Made by a program: the position numbers and the translations under genes. DNA of 64,000 nucleotides. Source: Certhia americana (taxonomy: Eukaryota > Chordata > Aves > Passeriformes > Certhiidae). Under the pieces are notes generated by a model. That model saw nothing but the letters and a program-made list of their open reading frames with translations. It was not told where the DNA came from and ran no database searches. The stretch spans positions 59,513,142 through 59,577,141 of the forward strand of contig CM031857.1 of NCBI GenBank assembly GCA_018697195.1, in the 5' to 3' direction. This document shows, piece by piece, positions 1 to 12,693 of this stretch (the first letter of the stretch is position 1; every line of letters begins with the position of its first letter).

Positions 1-934
1 AGTGATGAGGACACAGCCTCAGAGGGAATGATTGTTTCACAACAAGGAGCTCATGCATTTAAAATTGTTCAGCACCTGGGCTTGAAATGAGTCCATGCTC
101 CTGTTGCTCAATGCTGTCGCACAGTAGTTTTGGCACCAAGACTGACAGCTCGAAGGGTTATTCACAAAATCATATAGCATGATAAATTCTAGTAATGTAT
201 TTTTTTCCCTTCCCTGGCAAGATTGCAAGAAAAAATTGGCAATATCTTTATAGATGTGCATCTGGCTAAAGGGCAAAGCCTGGCTATCAATTTTATTGTT
301 ATTAACCTATAGTTTTGGAATTTGCACTTTACTTAGTCAACATTAAATTTTGAATCTCATTTTTGCCTTAAGGAAATCGTTTCTTTCCCACTTAAGTGAT
401 GAATGCCTTTGCACATGATTTTCAGACATTGTCTTGATTAAATTTTGACTGTTTTGGTGGTATTGAGAGTCTAAAATTTTTTGTAATATGAAAGCTAATA
501 GCTGCCTGCAAATACAGATGTCTTTTGTGAGTGCACATAGAAGATCAAGACTGAGTGTCTCAGTAGTATTGAGACAAGTACCTCTACTGTAAGTGATTTG
601 TGGTGGATGCATAGGGAAAGTATGATTAACTGGTCCCTCATACACTGTTCTGCCCTTAACTTGAGGCCTTCCTTGACCATTTGATCCTGCAAAATAATAG
701 GGAAGAGTTTTTGGTGGAAGGGCGAATCAGATGGGTGAAGTGTTAACAAAAAGAGAGTCCTGGCACAAAGTCTGATCATTAATTCTTTCTTGGAACTGCT
801 CTACTACTACAATTTCCATGTTCTTCCCCTTTTGTGTAGGCAGCCACCATTGATTCCTGTCAGAAACAGCATACCAGAAAAAGCAGACAATGTCTGACGA
901 GTAAGGAGCTTTTAAAAATATATATAGAAAATAA
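1..934. other. Unique AT-rich DNA, no gene seen
   Basis: No reading frame here looks like a known protein; the short open frames on the minus strand have no recognisable domain or composition. An acceptor-like pyrimidine tract ending in AG at 838-839 and a GTAAGG donor-like site at 901 bracket a 61-base open segment, discussed as a weak lead. I see no repeat family before the CR1 that begins near 935. Confidence 0.6.
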
Positions 935-1790
935 TAGCATCACAGAACCACAGAACACTGTGGGCTTGGTGGTACTTCAGGCAGTTTCTAGTTCAGCATC
1001 AAACCTGCTTTAGCTATGAGGTCAGAGGTTACTCAAGTCTTTATCCAGATGCATCTTGAAAAATTCCAAGGTTAAAAACTACAGTCTCTTTGGGAAATCG
1101 TCACACCCCTTTATTGTCTTCATGGTAAAAACGTTTCTCCATAGAACCAGTATGTCATATTCAACTTATGCCTTTACTCAATTTATGTCCATTGTTGTTT
1201 TTCCACCCACACTGCACCACCATGAATATCCTGGCTCTACCTTCTTGTTGAAGAAGCTGAACTCCTCCCTGTCTTTGACAGGGGTAAGGGGAGTTTGCAG
1301 CAACAAGCTGGCCTCCGTATTCTACATATGGTCTAATAGGTAATACATAGAGGGGAGCAGTCACTTCTCTTGAACTACTGGCCATTTTCCAAGAAAACTG
1401 TTGGCCCACACCAAGCACATGGTCCACTGAGGTCCCCATGTCCTTTCCACAAGAAAGCTGCTCAGTCCCTGACATGCAATCAGTTCTTCCTTCCAGGGGC
1501 AGGAGTTTGAAATTTTCCTTGTTGAATTTCAAAAGGTTGGTCCATTTCTGCAGCCTGTGGCTAGAGCCCCTCTAGGGCAGTGTTACCACAATTTGGTGAT
1601 ATCTGCAAACTCTGTGAGAACTCACTGTTTCATCTCCTGCAGGCCACAGATAAAGATGTTGACAGGACAGTTTGCAGCATAGGCTCACGCAGAACTCTTC
1701 TTGTTACCAGGCCTTCTGGTAGAATTACCAACCCCAGTGAGAAGAGACTGAACCATAGACCAAAAAGATGCCAATTCTACAGGATTGACA
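935..1790 (-). mobile_element. CR1 LINE fragment, old, minus strand
   Basis: The left edge reads as the reverse complement of a CR1 3' end (CACAGAACCACAGAA, then a 'tgg...ttggtgg' stretch and 'agttcagcatcaaacctgc'). Further right it keeps CR1 landmarks: a 'gcaccaccatgaatatcctggct' type segment near 1211-1235 and an 'ataaagatgttgacaggac' segment near 1650-1670, which in CR1 follows the reverse-transcriptase FADD region. On the minus strand, the open frame at 1161-1532 retains 'SREVTAPLY' and 'RPYVEY', matching the CR1 ORF2 'REVIVPLYSALVRPHLEY' region, but is interrupted on both sides. It is a 5'-truncated, dead copy of an older CR1 subfamily (Y/C/E-like by memory). Exact ends are approximate. 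Confidence 0.85.
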
Positions 1791-3055
1791 TAACTTGATG
1801 ATCAGATAGGATGAACCTGTATGTTTGTTCTATGGCACCAAACTGTAATGCATATAAAACACAGCCACTTCTGCCACAAGTAAGAAACAAGGAGTCATGA
1901 AATTAGGGCACCTTTCACAACTTCTGTAATGCCATTATTCTCTCCTGTCCACAAACAAATGTGGGATATTTATTTCACTTAGAGATATACACAGCATTTT
2001 TTTCCCTTTTTTGTGGGGTTTTGAAAACAACAAAAAACATGGGAAAAGTTAAAAAGAATCAATATTCCTCTTTAAATAAAGGGCACTTTCTAAGCACCTG
2101 GAATTTCTAATGTACATGAAGCTGGATTTTATTTAGCTAAGCATAGAACTGGATGTAGCATTGAAGTGCTGGGTTTCAATATTTTTTTTTTTAAATTTTG
2201 ATTGTTACATTAGTGAAATAAATACCAAAAGTTATACATTGATGAAAAGCAAAATATATACACTTAAAAATCACAATAAATAGATGCTACTGTTGAACTC
2301 TTTATTATTGATTTAACGTTTTGCAGGCCAGAGAAGTCTCAGAATTTTTCAGTGTTTTGCATTAAATTATTAAAATATTTTCATTCAAGAGACCACATAT
2401 TTAAAAAAAATGGACTTTGTGAAATTACAAATTGTTTTAACAGAGAGTAAGCTGAACATATTGCAATACTCTTATCTCAAATTATGATTAAAAGGGAAGC
2501 AAAATAATTTTATGTGTTATTAAAAAAAATTATGTTATTGTGATGTAAGTCCTTGATATCTCACTTTGTTGTTACCTAGGATGGGGCAGTCCTGTTTTTT
2601 GGAGGACCTGTACAGGATGAACAGGTTCTCAATAGTTATCTAGGCTTTGGTCTCACAGTTTTGAGGTCAGAGCATTAACACATTTGCATTACAAAAAGAA
2701 AGAAAACTTGTTTGGAATCCCAATATATATTTCATCTGGTTTAAAGCCTTAATCCTGGATTCTGAGTGCTGTGTGGTTTTAAGAGTATTAGTACAGATTT
2801 GTACAAAATGGCTTGATACTACATTTGTAAGCACTTTCCACCAACAACAGAAAGTTAAATAAAAAAAGAAATAAACCTATATCAGGGTTAACAGGGTCTA
2901 ACTGCTGAAGCCCTGGGTAAAGCTGATGGCTGTGTGAAACCACTATAACGCCTTCTTGCTGTTGTTCTGGATGCAGCTTTTCAATCAAAGATCTTTTATG
3001 TCTATTTTAAATAAAAAGAATGCATAAGGAATCCATGTCGAAGTCTAGTTTGAAA
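1791..3055. other. AT-rich DNA, nothing recognised
   Basis: Very AT-rich with short T and A runs (for example near 2180-2192). No gene, no clear repeat family and no RNA motif seen. Confidence 0.6.
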
Positions 3056-3140
3056 GGTTTTTAGTGGGGTTTTTGTGGCTTGTTTTTGTTTGGTTTGGTT
3101 TGGGGTGTTTTTTGGGGTGTGGGGGTGGGGCAGGGGCCAG
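3056..3140 (+). repeat. G/T-rich low-complexity block with quadruplex motif
   Basis: Imperfect GGTTT/GTTTT repeats pass into a G-rich core. At 3114-3136 there are four G runs of 4, 5, 4 and 4 bases separated by loops of only 3, 1 and 2 bases, which satisfies the usual intramolecular G-quadruplex pattern on the plus strand. The block is probably a degenerate simple repeat. Confidence 0.8.
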
Positions 3141-4653
3141 TGTGTTGTCAGGTTTGTTTTCTGTTTGCTTTCCTTTTTAACATTCCATAATGATTGAGTC
3201 ACCCTGGACACAAGACAATCTTCTACTTTTGTCCTCAGAGCTTTTTTCTGCTACAAGCCTGTTTCAGGGAAGGTGGGAATAGTTAGAACAGCAACTGGCA
3301 AAAATTCAGATACTCTATTTTGTGTAGTAAAACCTATATAATGGTATTTCTATATTTGGTTTTGAACCAAACCATGCAAAAACCAATTTTTTTATTTTAA
3401 ATTTTGCAGGAACAGAAATGCTGAAGAACAAAAGGCATTTTCTCCTTCTTCTGTCTGTCCTCATCAAGTAAAATAAATGAGCTGGGACCTGTACCTGCTA
3501 AGCAAATATTAAATTCTTGGGGGGATCAAAAGGCTGGGGAATGAGCTGGCTCAGGAGTCAGGACCTCCTAGAATCTTTAGCCAAAGCAAATCTGCCCAGT
3601 GGGGTTTCCTATGGTCACATGCCACTGATTTCCAGCAGCTGCTACACTGGAATTAGCATTCTTGTCAGGTCAACTGCTGCTGTTAGCCATGTGAAATTGT
3701 CACAATCATCCAGTTCAACATCTCCATGCCAAAAAACTTGGAAAGCCCAAGAGCCCAGACATGAGTATCAAACTCTTAGCACTACTAAGTCAGAGCCAAA
3801 TGATGACCCCTGTTTAGAGCTCAGCAATTGGGATCAGAGTCTGAAAACTTTCCCACAGCAAACTGTCCAGGCACCATGGGTAATCAGAGTTCATAGATAG
3901 GGGAAAAAACATTCTATCTAAAATACTATTTAGAACCTTGAACTGTCAGTCATTAACAGATGAGAATTCTGTCAGATTTTTGCCAGAGTCCTGTATTTGG
4001 TCTCACTGAAATTCCTTGATTTCCTTTAGAAGACCTTTAGAGAGAAATATTTATGTGTAATGAAAAGGTGTTTTCTGGCAAAAATTAATTTTACTAGAAA
4101 AATTTCTGAAATATTAAATTTGTTCTTTATTCAATTCATATATTATAGTGAAAGGGTGACTTTCTGCATCAGTATATTTGTTGGCTCAAATGTCCTTCAG
4201 TTTTCGTATTTCACCTCACTTCATAGAGCATTTGATGCTTCCAAATTTGAGTTGTTCTCAAAACAAGAAGCTTGGGGTTTCCAAATCTTAGGAAAATACT
4301 GAGCAGAAGCTAGCTGTAGTCCCTCAGGATATTGGGATTATGAACCATTCCAAGCCCTCTCTGCTCCATATTGCTAAAAATTAAAATAAAATTAACAAAA
4401 AAAATTGTGTGTTAGGAAATATTGAAACTGGAATCAGGAATTAAAATGGCAACATAATTATGTCACTATTTCAACCTGTTGTTGACTTCTTAAGCTCTCT
4501 GTATTTTTTTGTGTTTCAATCCTACGAGAAGTGTAGAAGACTGAAAATTTCAGAAAGAAACAAAAATTATCAAATATATGAGGGGGGCAACCTCTTTAAT
4601 TTGCAAAATATAGGAGAGGGAGGTGCAATAAGTATATATATAAACTATTATCC
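3141..4653. other. Unique DNA with one 127-codon open frame
   Basis: Contains an open frame at 3517-3900 (+) of 127 codons in a locally less AT-rich stretch. It has no recognisable domain, signal peptide or membrane segment and a biased Ser/Thr/Gln composition, so I do not call it a gene. The remainder is AT-rich with nothing recognised. Confidence 0.5.
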
Positions 4654-5060
4654 ATGTTAGAAGGTTAGACTCCACTCTAAGCCAACCTCACTGAAGGTTG
4701 TGCCACCACACTGAAGAAGATGGAGGAAAGGAAGAAGAAGGAAGAAACCCAAAAGCCATGTGGTTCCTCCATCTTGTCTTCACCTGTCTGCCATCCTAAA
4801 AACCCCATATATCTAAAATTCTCACCCTGTGATAAAACTACACACCACTCTACCGTCTAATACACACTCTTGAACTTCATTCCAAAGCCTAAAAGCCCTT
4901 TTTCCATGAACAAAGGTTAAAAACACTGTTTGTCAAAAATTTTAAAATCTCTTAAACATACAAAAAATTATTTCTCATAATTCCAGATTTCGACATTCTG
5001 GAGACATTTTAAGGTGGGGACTCCTGAGACACATACTCTAGACCTCCCATCTCAAAGGTG
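4654..5060 (+). mobile_element. Possible old ERV LTR plus leader remnant
   Basis: The sequence departs in composition from its surroundings. It holds a purine block (about 4715-4745), a pyrimidine-rich stretch with 'ccatcttgtcttcacc' near 4770, a TATA-like 'catatatc' near 4805, then a 'tctggagacattttaagg' stretch near 4995-5015 followed by 'ggtggggactcc'. This order resembles LTRs and adjoining leader of songbird ERVK-type elements as I remember them. No terminal repeats or target-site duplication could be confirmed, and the right boundary is uncertain. Confidence 0.4.
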
Positions 5061-8000
5061 CCTGCACCCAGTGCTCAACATCTATTGCATATACACTGTG
5101 CAGTCATTTGGCTTTTTCAGCTTAAGACAGTGACAAAACCACAACTTGAGCTGGATCAGGTGATACAGTGTCCATGAGGATATACCAGGCTATTAAATAT
5201 TGGTCCCCTGCATGCCTTAATTTCTGAAGTGCAATCTGAAAGTGATAAGAACCCACACCATTGTGTTTTCTTGAACAAATGCTGACAGGGTCAAATCCCT
5301 CCGGAAAAGAGATTAAGAGTGTGATTTGGGATTATTTTTAATACTATTTTTCATTTAAGAAATGCATTTGAAAAAACAGATCTTTCTCTGTTCTGTGTGC
5401 CACCTCAGAGGAAAAAAAAATGTTGTAACCATTAAATTAATTTATTTTCATTGTGAAAAAGACAATGGTATCTTGAACAAACTGAAGATTTAAAAATAAA
5501 CCTCTTTACTTACTTTTAGGAACAGACACCAAAACTTTTCATGAACTATATAGACAGAGACATAGTGCCATGATAATCCAAGCACCATGAAATAAGATTT
5601 ATCTTTGTGAAATCCCCTAGTACGCTGACCTAAACATTCATAATGCAAGAATAATTCTTTATTTTGGGTCTAGTCTCTATGTAGCTTAGGAAGCAAGACA
5701 GAATGTAACAGATCTGTAATCACTCAGTTAGAGCACATGCAGATTTCACAAGTTCTTCTCCACAGTACCAAAGGCTACTAGTGAAAAAACAATTTAATTT
5801 TCAGATGTAAAATCTGATAACATCAAAATTCTTTCATGGTTCCCTTAAGAACAAACTGTTAAAACCACTGTGAGTCTGTATATGTTGCAGTTTCTGACCT
5901 TTTGTATTGTTTTCATCTGTAGACTACATCATCTATACAGTCTTTACTTACAGTCACCCACTTTCCCATATCTTTAGCTTGTAAAAACACGTCTTTCATT
6001 AATACTTTCAATTAAAGGACCCAGATAATATGTTTCAGCAGTTCACTTTTATTTATGAATAGTGAACAAGATCAACATATAGGTCATAAACAATGGTGTT
6101 TTTCCTTTTGAAGAAATATGGGATTTTAATTACATTGCAGAGAAGAAACTTAGTATTTCCTGTCATCTGCTCCCGACATTTCATTCTATTGTTTTTCTAA
6201 AAGGTCGTATCTACAATGCCACATCTGCAAGGACACCCGTGACCCCTATTGGCATACAAGTTTCTGCAAGATGGAAGCAGGAAGACTGAAAAATACTTCT
6301 CTGAGTATCAAAAATAGATTATTAAAACTTATCCCAACAGCTGAGTTCCCCAAGGCATCAGTGTTATGTATACATATGCACAAAAGATTTAGCATTTAAA
6401 AATATCAGGAAGCATTTCCAAATCAATCCCTAATGACTGTTACAGCTTTTTTCCTTTGTTCATGGCTGGTTTGTTGGATTTTATGGTTTGGAGTTGGGAG
6501 GGTTGCCTTTAATTATTAATATTTTTACTTTTTATAATTCATCAGAAAGAAAAGAAAGATTATTTCTCTGAATGCCAGTAGCCCTGGGAACTTTCCTTGA
6601 CGAAAGAAACTCTATTTTATGCATATCTCATCTTTACATCCCCCTTGTTTGTGAATACTAATACTAATAACATTCCTTAATTCTGGAGCTTACTGAGGAA
6701 AAAAAAAAATAGCAGGGGGATATCTTTAGGGATTAATGATATTTAACTGCTTCCTTTTTCTTAAATAAGTTTCAAAACAAATACCAAACAAAAAAAGGAC
6801 ACTTTTCACAAAAAAAAAAAAAAAAAAAAAAAAGAGCCTGGAAGCAACATTGCCTTTTCTTTTATGTTCACTAGTCTTTGAAAGATGTACTTTAAATTCC
6901 TCAACCCAATCTTTTTCTATGACTCTTGCTGCTGGTCAGACTGTATCTTTTCTCACATATCATAAGCATTCAATTCCCTGCAATGCAATTAAAACCCAAT
7001 CTTTCTTCAAAGTGATTAAATCTTGCAACATCTGTGAGGGGAGAAAAGAAGGTATAAACATTCTCTTTTTCTTTACACAGATGGGAGGCACAGACCAACA
7101 GAATGCAAAATACTCAAGTGGTTGCTAAATATTAAGTCCTATCCAAATAAAAAAAATGTGGGTTTGTGTTTTGCTGCTCTAAATTCTAAGGGATTAGATT
7201 AAGATCACTGATCAAGTCACTGTTAAAAGACAGAAAAAACCCTCAGTTTTTGGACTTCTAAGACTAAAGTGGAACATTGTATATACATTTAAAAAAGATT
7301 CAAGAAGAGAATGATGAGTTGAAATGAAGGTGGCCTGATATTTTCTGGGCAAGAGAAAAGGAGTTTCTCATCACTTATGAAAAAGGGTTTCATAATCATC
7401 TGAGCTGCAAATTAAGAAGGCCAGATTTATGTTTCAAGCAAAATTAAAGATCAGCTATGAAAGAACATATGGAAATAGATTTAAAAACATTTTCCCCCCT
7501 TTGTGTTAGTATGAATCACAGACCTAAAATTATGATAATTCCAGCAGTCACAAGATACTCAGATGCTTTTGCATAAAGGTTTTATATCAAATAAAAAAAA
7601 AAAAAAAATTATACTTTTGTGGGGGTCCTGTCTTTAAAATGATGGAAAAAGCAGTTAAAAATCACTTGCGTTTTGCCACAGAGCTATAGAAGTTTTACAT
7701 CCTGCTTTCCAAGTTCCAGACAAATGAGGCTTTGCTCTCCTAGGTGAAAGATTCTGTTTAGGAGAGTCTTGTTACATACTGTTTAGACTCCAGACTTGCC
7801 TGGGAAAACAGAATTTTTAAAATCTTGTTGGTTTTTTGTTTGTTTGTTTGTTGGGGTTTTTGTTGTTTATTTCTAAAGTGATTGTATGTTTTTTCCTTTT
7901 TTTACCTTGTTTTTTTGTTTGTTTGTTTTTCTTACCCTTAATTACCCGTGCTTGTTCATTGACACACATTTCATATTATTCTTTGTATTAAGAAAATTTA

Positions 8001-9818
8001 TTGGGCTCTTGTAAAGCCTATAGACCTTGGTAATTAAATCCTTGGTGCTTTTTTGAGGTTCACGCTCCTGATGTCATTGAAATATGTAGGAGACAATCGC
8101 TGCTGCCTGCAAAAGTTGTAAGTGCATTCATTTTAATAATATTATTTCTTGTTAAAGAAGAGAGAATTGCTGTGGTGACACACCTCCATGTCTGTAGAAT
8201 AGGTAACATTTTATTATTTCATGTAAGGCTTTGTGAATTATACTTCTTCCTTTATTTCAGGTAGAAGCAACTGGAGCAATAACTTCATCACATTAGATCC
8301 TTACAAGAGAAAAGTTTTCTTTTCCAGCTATCTTAATTTCAGGGTAAAAATAAAAGTTTCTCACTAAACTACACATTTTACTTTCAATGTGGTCTTGATG
8401 CAAACTGTATGTCAGACTTTTCCTGGAGATTACAAGCTATTAGATTTTCTTCACATATCTCTGTGTCCAGAGGCTAAAAAACTCTCTGCTTTTTGGTGCA
8501 TATGGTTGTTCATTGTGACAACATAAAGCTTATTTAAATAACAACATTGTAGTTTTAATTAACTCTAGATAAATCAGAAGAGATTCACTATCTGTATCTC
8601 TGTCACAGAAAAACTGTCTTCTGCAGAGTGCATGTGTCTCACTTGAAAATTTGCTAGGATTCTGTTGCAAGATATTTTTCCACGTAAGTGATGATTTCAT
8701 CTGCCAGGGGTATGTAGAGCAAGAGAGGAGTTGGTATGTGTGTAAATGAAATTTGCTTACACTCATAAAAAAACAACACATTCTTCTAAAGCAATCAGGA
8801 TATATTTTTTTTAAGAAGTGTAAATATTAAAGGGAAAAACTGCTACATGGATAGTCCCTTTCCATTCAGGATCATAAGACCCACTTTTGTTCCTATTTAG
8901 TTTGATAAAACAGGCTTCTCATCAATGTTTCAATGGTAAATAAATTTTGCATGAGGCATTAGTCTACTTTTAATATCTTTTGCTAATATAAAAAGATTGA
9001 GATCAGACAATAGTCAGAATTATATACGAGCCTTATCTGGTCTCTTGATTTTACTGGAGAGATGTTATTTAAACTTCCTTTTGAAGAGGAACCAAAATAT
9101 CTCCTTCTAAAATAAAAACTGGAAGTGGTTCTGGGAATAGCTTGCTTGACTGGTAGCTTCCAAAAGGCTGAAGGGTTAAGACAACCACAGGCTTGTTGCC
9201 ATGCGCTCTGCACAACACTTTGTGCATGTGTGTTTGATCCACAAATCCTTGAATGTGCCACGATGCCAGGACTATAGCACTTTGGGCTATAAGAATTCAG
9301 CTCTGACAGGATGCAACAAAGCCTTCACACCACCAGTTACATTTTCAGCAGGAAAAAACCCTTAAGCCCACAAAACCAGGAAATATGTCTTTTGTTCAAA
9401 GGATTACCATGTAGGAATGAAAGCTAAATCCATGTCAAGTTCTGCTTGTTGTGGATGCAGATAGCTTGCTCTAGACCAGCCTAGAAGAACATTGGTGTGA
9501 ATTACACTCTAAAAGTGATCTGGAGAAAAAAAGGTAACTGCATGGCATAAATACGTTTACCAGCCAAAATGTGCAGCCAGAGCACACGTATCAGCACCAC
9601 AGTATAGAAGTCACCTGGGGGCCAAATCACAATCCATTCCTGTGTCTATTATAATAATGTAAAAATACTTATTAGAAAGTTTTTGCAGATGACAGTGTTT
9701 GGTGGAATATTAATGATAAAAAGGAGAGGTGACTTTTGTGCATTTGTCATAATCTGAGTGTATGACCAGAGTGGGGATCATTCATCAAGCCTGCCTGTAG
9801 TCTAGTGTAGTTAATCTC
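5061..9818. other. AT-rich DNA with short simple repeats, no gene
   Basis: Holds a 24-base A run (6810-6833), a short (GTTT)n stretch (7831-7852) with a second one near 7907-7930, and a shorter A run near 7591-7606. An acceptor-like pyrimidine tract ends at 7080 and another at about 8260, but neither leads into a supported exon. No other repeat family recognised. Confidence 0.55.
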
Positions 9819-10101
9819 TGTTGTGGCTTAACCCCAGCTGGCAACTAAGCATAAGTTTCTTGCTCACCCCTGGTAGGACATAGGAGAGAACTGGAAGGGC
9901 AAAAGTGAGAGAGTTTATGGATGTCCAGCCTCGTTGGAGGGGTGGGGTGAGAGGCAGAGAAAGCCTTGTCACTGGGTAAGCACTGCTCCACAACAAAGAC
10001 AACATTTCTGCATTATAAACACTGTTTTCAGCACAAATCCAAAGCAACCCCATTCCAGCTATGCTTAGAAAATTAACTCTGTCCCAGACAAATCCAGCAC
10101 A
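9819..10101 (-). mobile_element. Solo ERV LTR remnant, minus strand
   Basis: Bounded by TG at 9819 and CA at 10101. It begins 'tgttgtggcttaacccc' and contains 'gcactgctccacaacaaagac', 'aacactgttttcagcacaaatcc' and 'aaaattaactctgtccc', a combination I recognise from a widespread avian ERV LTR family (ERVL/TguLTR type). In that family the sense strand has its TATA box and polyadenylation signal in the opposite direction, so this copy is on the minus strand. At about 283 bp it is shorter than the family's usual length: the central part, including the expected TATA region, appears deleted. No internal retroviral sequence is adjacent, so it is a solo LTR. I see no clear target-site duplication. 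Confidence 0.75.
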
Positions 10102-11071
10102 ACCTCCCCCTCTGAGATTAATTAGTCTCCTGCTCTGAACCATTCTCCAGAGGGTACTATCATACTAGCTTCCTCTACTGACTCTAAGGGACTCTAGGGA
10201 AATTAGCCTTTATAGACAAAAATTAGCCCTTGGAAATAAATTCCCCTTCCCTGGTCTGACAAATATCTACATATCTAGGATGTGAATAATGTATATGCTT
10301 CTAGAGTGTCTTGCAAAATACCACTTGGGAAAAGAAAAAGGACTCTGTTGACTTCCATTGCACACAAAATATGCCTGTTTTGGAATAAGTGAGAAGTACA
10401 GGTATCCTTCAGTCTAAGGTATAACTATGAAACCTTCTAAAATAGGAAATCAGCAAGGTGAATAAAAGCCAAGGAAAACTGTATTCCCCTCACAAAAGAC
10501 AAAATTAATGTTGCTTCAGTTTTTCTTGCCTGTCAAATAAGTATGTAATTTAATAGTACATATTCACAACCAGTATGAAATTTTACACTATAAACCCTCT
10601 TTTTAAGAGACTTTGTCTTTTTAGCAGAATGATCAAGCATAGGTTTTCCAGAAAAAACAATAGCCATCATATTTTGGATTTGTGGCTAGAAGATGCAGCT
10701 TTCCAAGATCATTACACAGAACAAACAAGAGAGCATATTTCTTTTAGGTGGAGAATCCCAAAGACATTTCAGAATTTATTTTTTACCTAACAGATCTAAG
10801 ATCATTAAACTGAGAATGGTTTTGAAAAAAAAAAAAAAAAAAGCAGATTCTGAGATACTTTCCTACCAAAGATTGGTTCTTTGCATTTGGAGTGTGAAGG
10901 ATGTTCTATCATAATTTTAAAACCTTTGATAATAGGGAATTAAGGTGCAAAAATGTCTAAACACTACATAGACTGACATCAATATCAAAATATGAGGAAG
11001 TTAAGTCCTTTTTTACTCACTGATATATTTGTATAAATTGTAACTTTCCTTAACTAAACAGGTAGGCCCTG
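10102..11071. other. AT-rich DNA, no gene seen
   Basis: Contains an 18-base A run near 10825-10842 and otherwise unremarkable AT-rich sequence. Open frames here are short and compositionally non-coding. Confidence 0.55.
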
Positions 11072-11149
11072 AAAAAAAAAAAAAAAAAACCAAACTAAAA
11101 CCCTAACAAAACCAAACCAAACCAAACAAAAAAAAACCCCAACAAACCT
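11072..11149. repeat. A-rich / (AAACC)n low-complexity block
   Basis: An 18-base A run (11072-11089) followed by imperfect AAACC and AACAAA units. It could be the decayed tail of a retroposon, but the sequence to its left shows no recognisable retroposon body. Confidence 0.75.
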
Positions 11150-12693
11150 CCAAGTAATAAAATATGTGGTCCTGTAGTGCACAGACTGACATAACATGCC
11201 ACTTCCAAATGAAGCTATTTTTCTTCAAGCTCATTCCTCCAAGGTATCTCTCTTGAAATCATATCTATCTGGAGTTCTTCAGATACTGACACCACTAATT
11301 TATCTGCTTCGCATATGCAGAGGTTTCCCAAGATAAATAAGAAAAGGGCAGCATCCAGACAAAGACACACAATTTTTAAAAAAATATTATTTTATGGCTT
11401 ATAAAAAGAATTATGAAAATATCCTTATTTTATTTCAAAATAAAATTTCTAAGTATATATTAAACATTTAATAAAAATGTACATAATTTGTCCTTCCTAA
11501 ATAGAAGTGATACATATGAATTTATTTAGCAAGAGGAGTAAATCTGTGCTTTACATCATGATACAATCCAGACATATGGATTGTGCCTTTGTGATCTCCA
11601 GGCGTCTGTTTCTTCACAAAGTGTCGTCTCCAAATTACCAAGATATTTCTGAAAAGTTTTAAAAAAGAACAGATTCCATCTACTTATCATTCTGAACATA
11701 AGTAATAATGTAGTTTTATATTATTTAACCATAATACCCAAAATAGAAGAGCGTGTCTGCAGATGGATAACAATAATTATAAAAGCAGAGAAAGACTGTT
11801 AGAGTAATAAGTATGTTTTGATTTTATGATCATCTTGTCTAGATTCTAAATTACCTAAATATGAATTCTTTGATGCACAGTAAGCCTAAAAGCTAAATAT
11901 GAATTTAAATACCTAAGCTTGGGGTTTTGACTTTTGAAATTTTGATCCTAGATACATGAATAAAACTTTCTGATATGATATTGTAAGGCATTGACTAAAA
12001 GTTTCTGATATTGCTGTCTAGTATTTTTCAAAATGTTAAAAATTTTCTTTTCTCCCTATAGATTTTCTCTGATTTAATCTGGGTACATAATTTAGGCACT
12101 CAATATTACAGATTTGATACCTGTGTTAATTTGGTCTAATTATGCTGCCCTCATTTTCACCAGTATACAAAAATGCAGAGCAAGCAAACAGCATCAGATT
12201 CTCTACAATAATCTTCACCCTACAACTGGAGCTTTCACATTGTTCTAAACAAAATAATCAGAAGAGCTGACAGATGATGCCTTAAATGGAAGCCTTATGG
12301 CTTTTCCTATATCTTCTATTTTCCATTTACAATCCTGACAGAAGAAAGCTCTTGTTTTTCTTGAAAATCAGATGTCCTTACAAGCATCTGACTTATAACT
12401 TTACTTTTTACAGGTCAAATTATAACATTTTAGTAACCTATATTCCAGTGAACTTAAATAGAAGTAGAACAAGAAAAGTGCCGTCTGTGTAATGATTATT
12501 TTTTTTTAATTTTTTTTTTTTTTTTTAGTGTTAAAGGGATGATATCAGGATCTGGCCATTTAATTTACAATATGAGAAGACAACTAAATGCAAATTCAAC
12601 TCATTTTTCTAGCAGTTGTCTGTTTTGTACTTCTATGGAGATTCATTCCTGCCCATCTGAATATCCAGTCCTGTAAAAAGTTATTTTCTTTAA
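11150..12693. other. AT-rich DNA, no gene seen
   Basis: Strongly AT-rich, with T runs near 12498-12526. A pyrimidine tract ending in 'tatag' near 12060 is acceptor-like but has no coding sequence after it. No repeats recognised. Confidence 0.55.

Noticed and set aside
7081..7128. Acceptor-like tract followed by a short open segment ending in a stop
   Set aside because: Only 15 codons, no donor partner upstream, no recognisable protein; typical chance acceptor in T-rich DNA.
9811..10143. 110-codon minus-strand open frame
   Set aside because: It runs across a solo ERV LTR and its flanks; LTRs of this type do not encode protein.
11072..11149. A-rich block considered as a processed pseudogene tail
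   Set aside because: No gene-like sequence precedes it on either strand.
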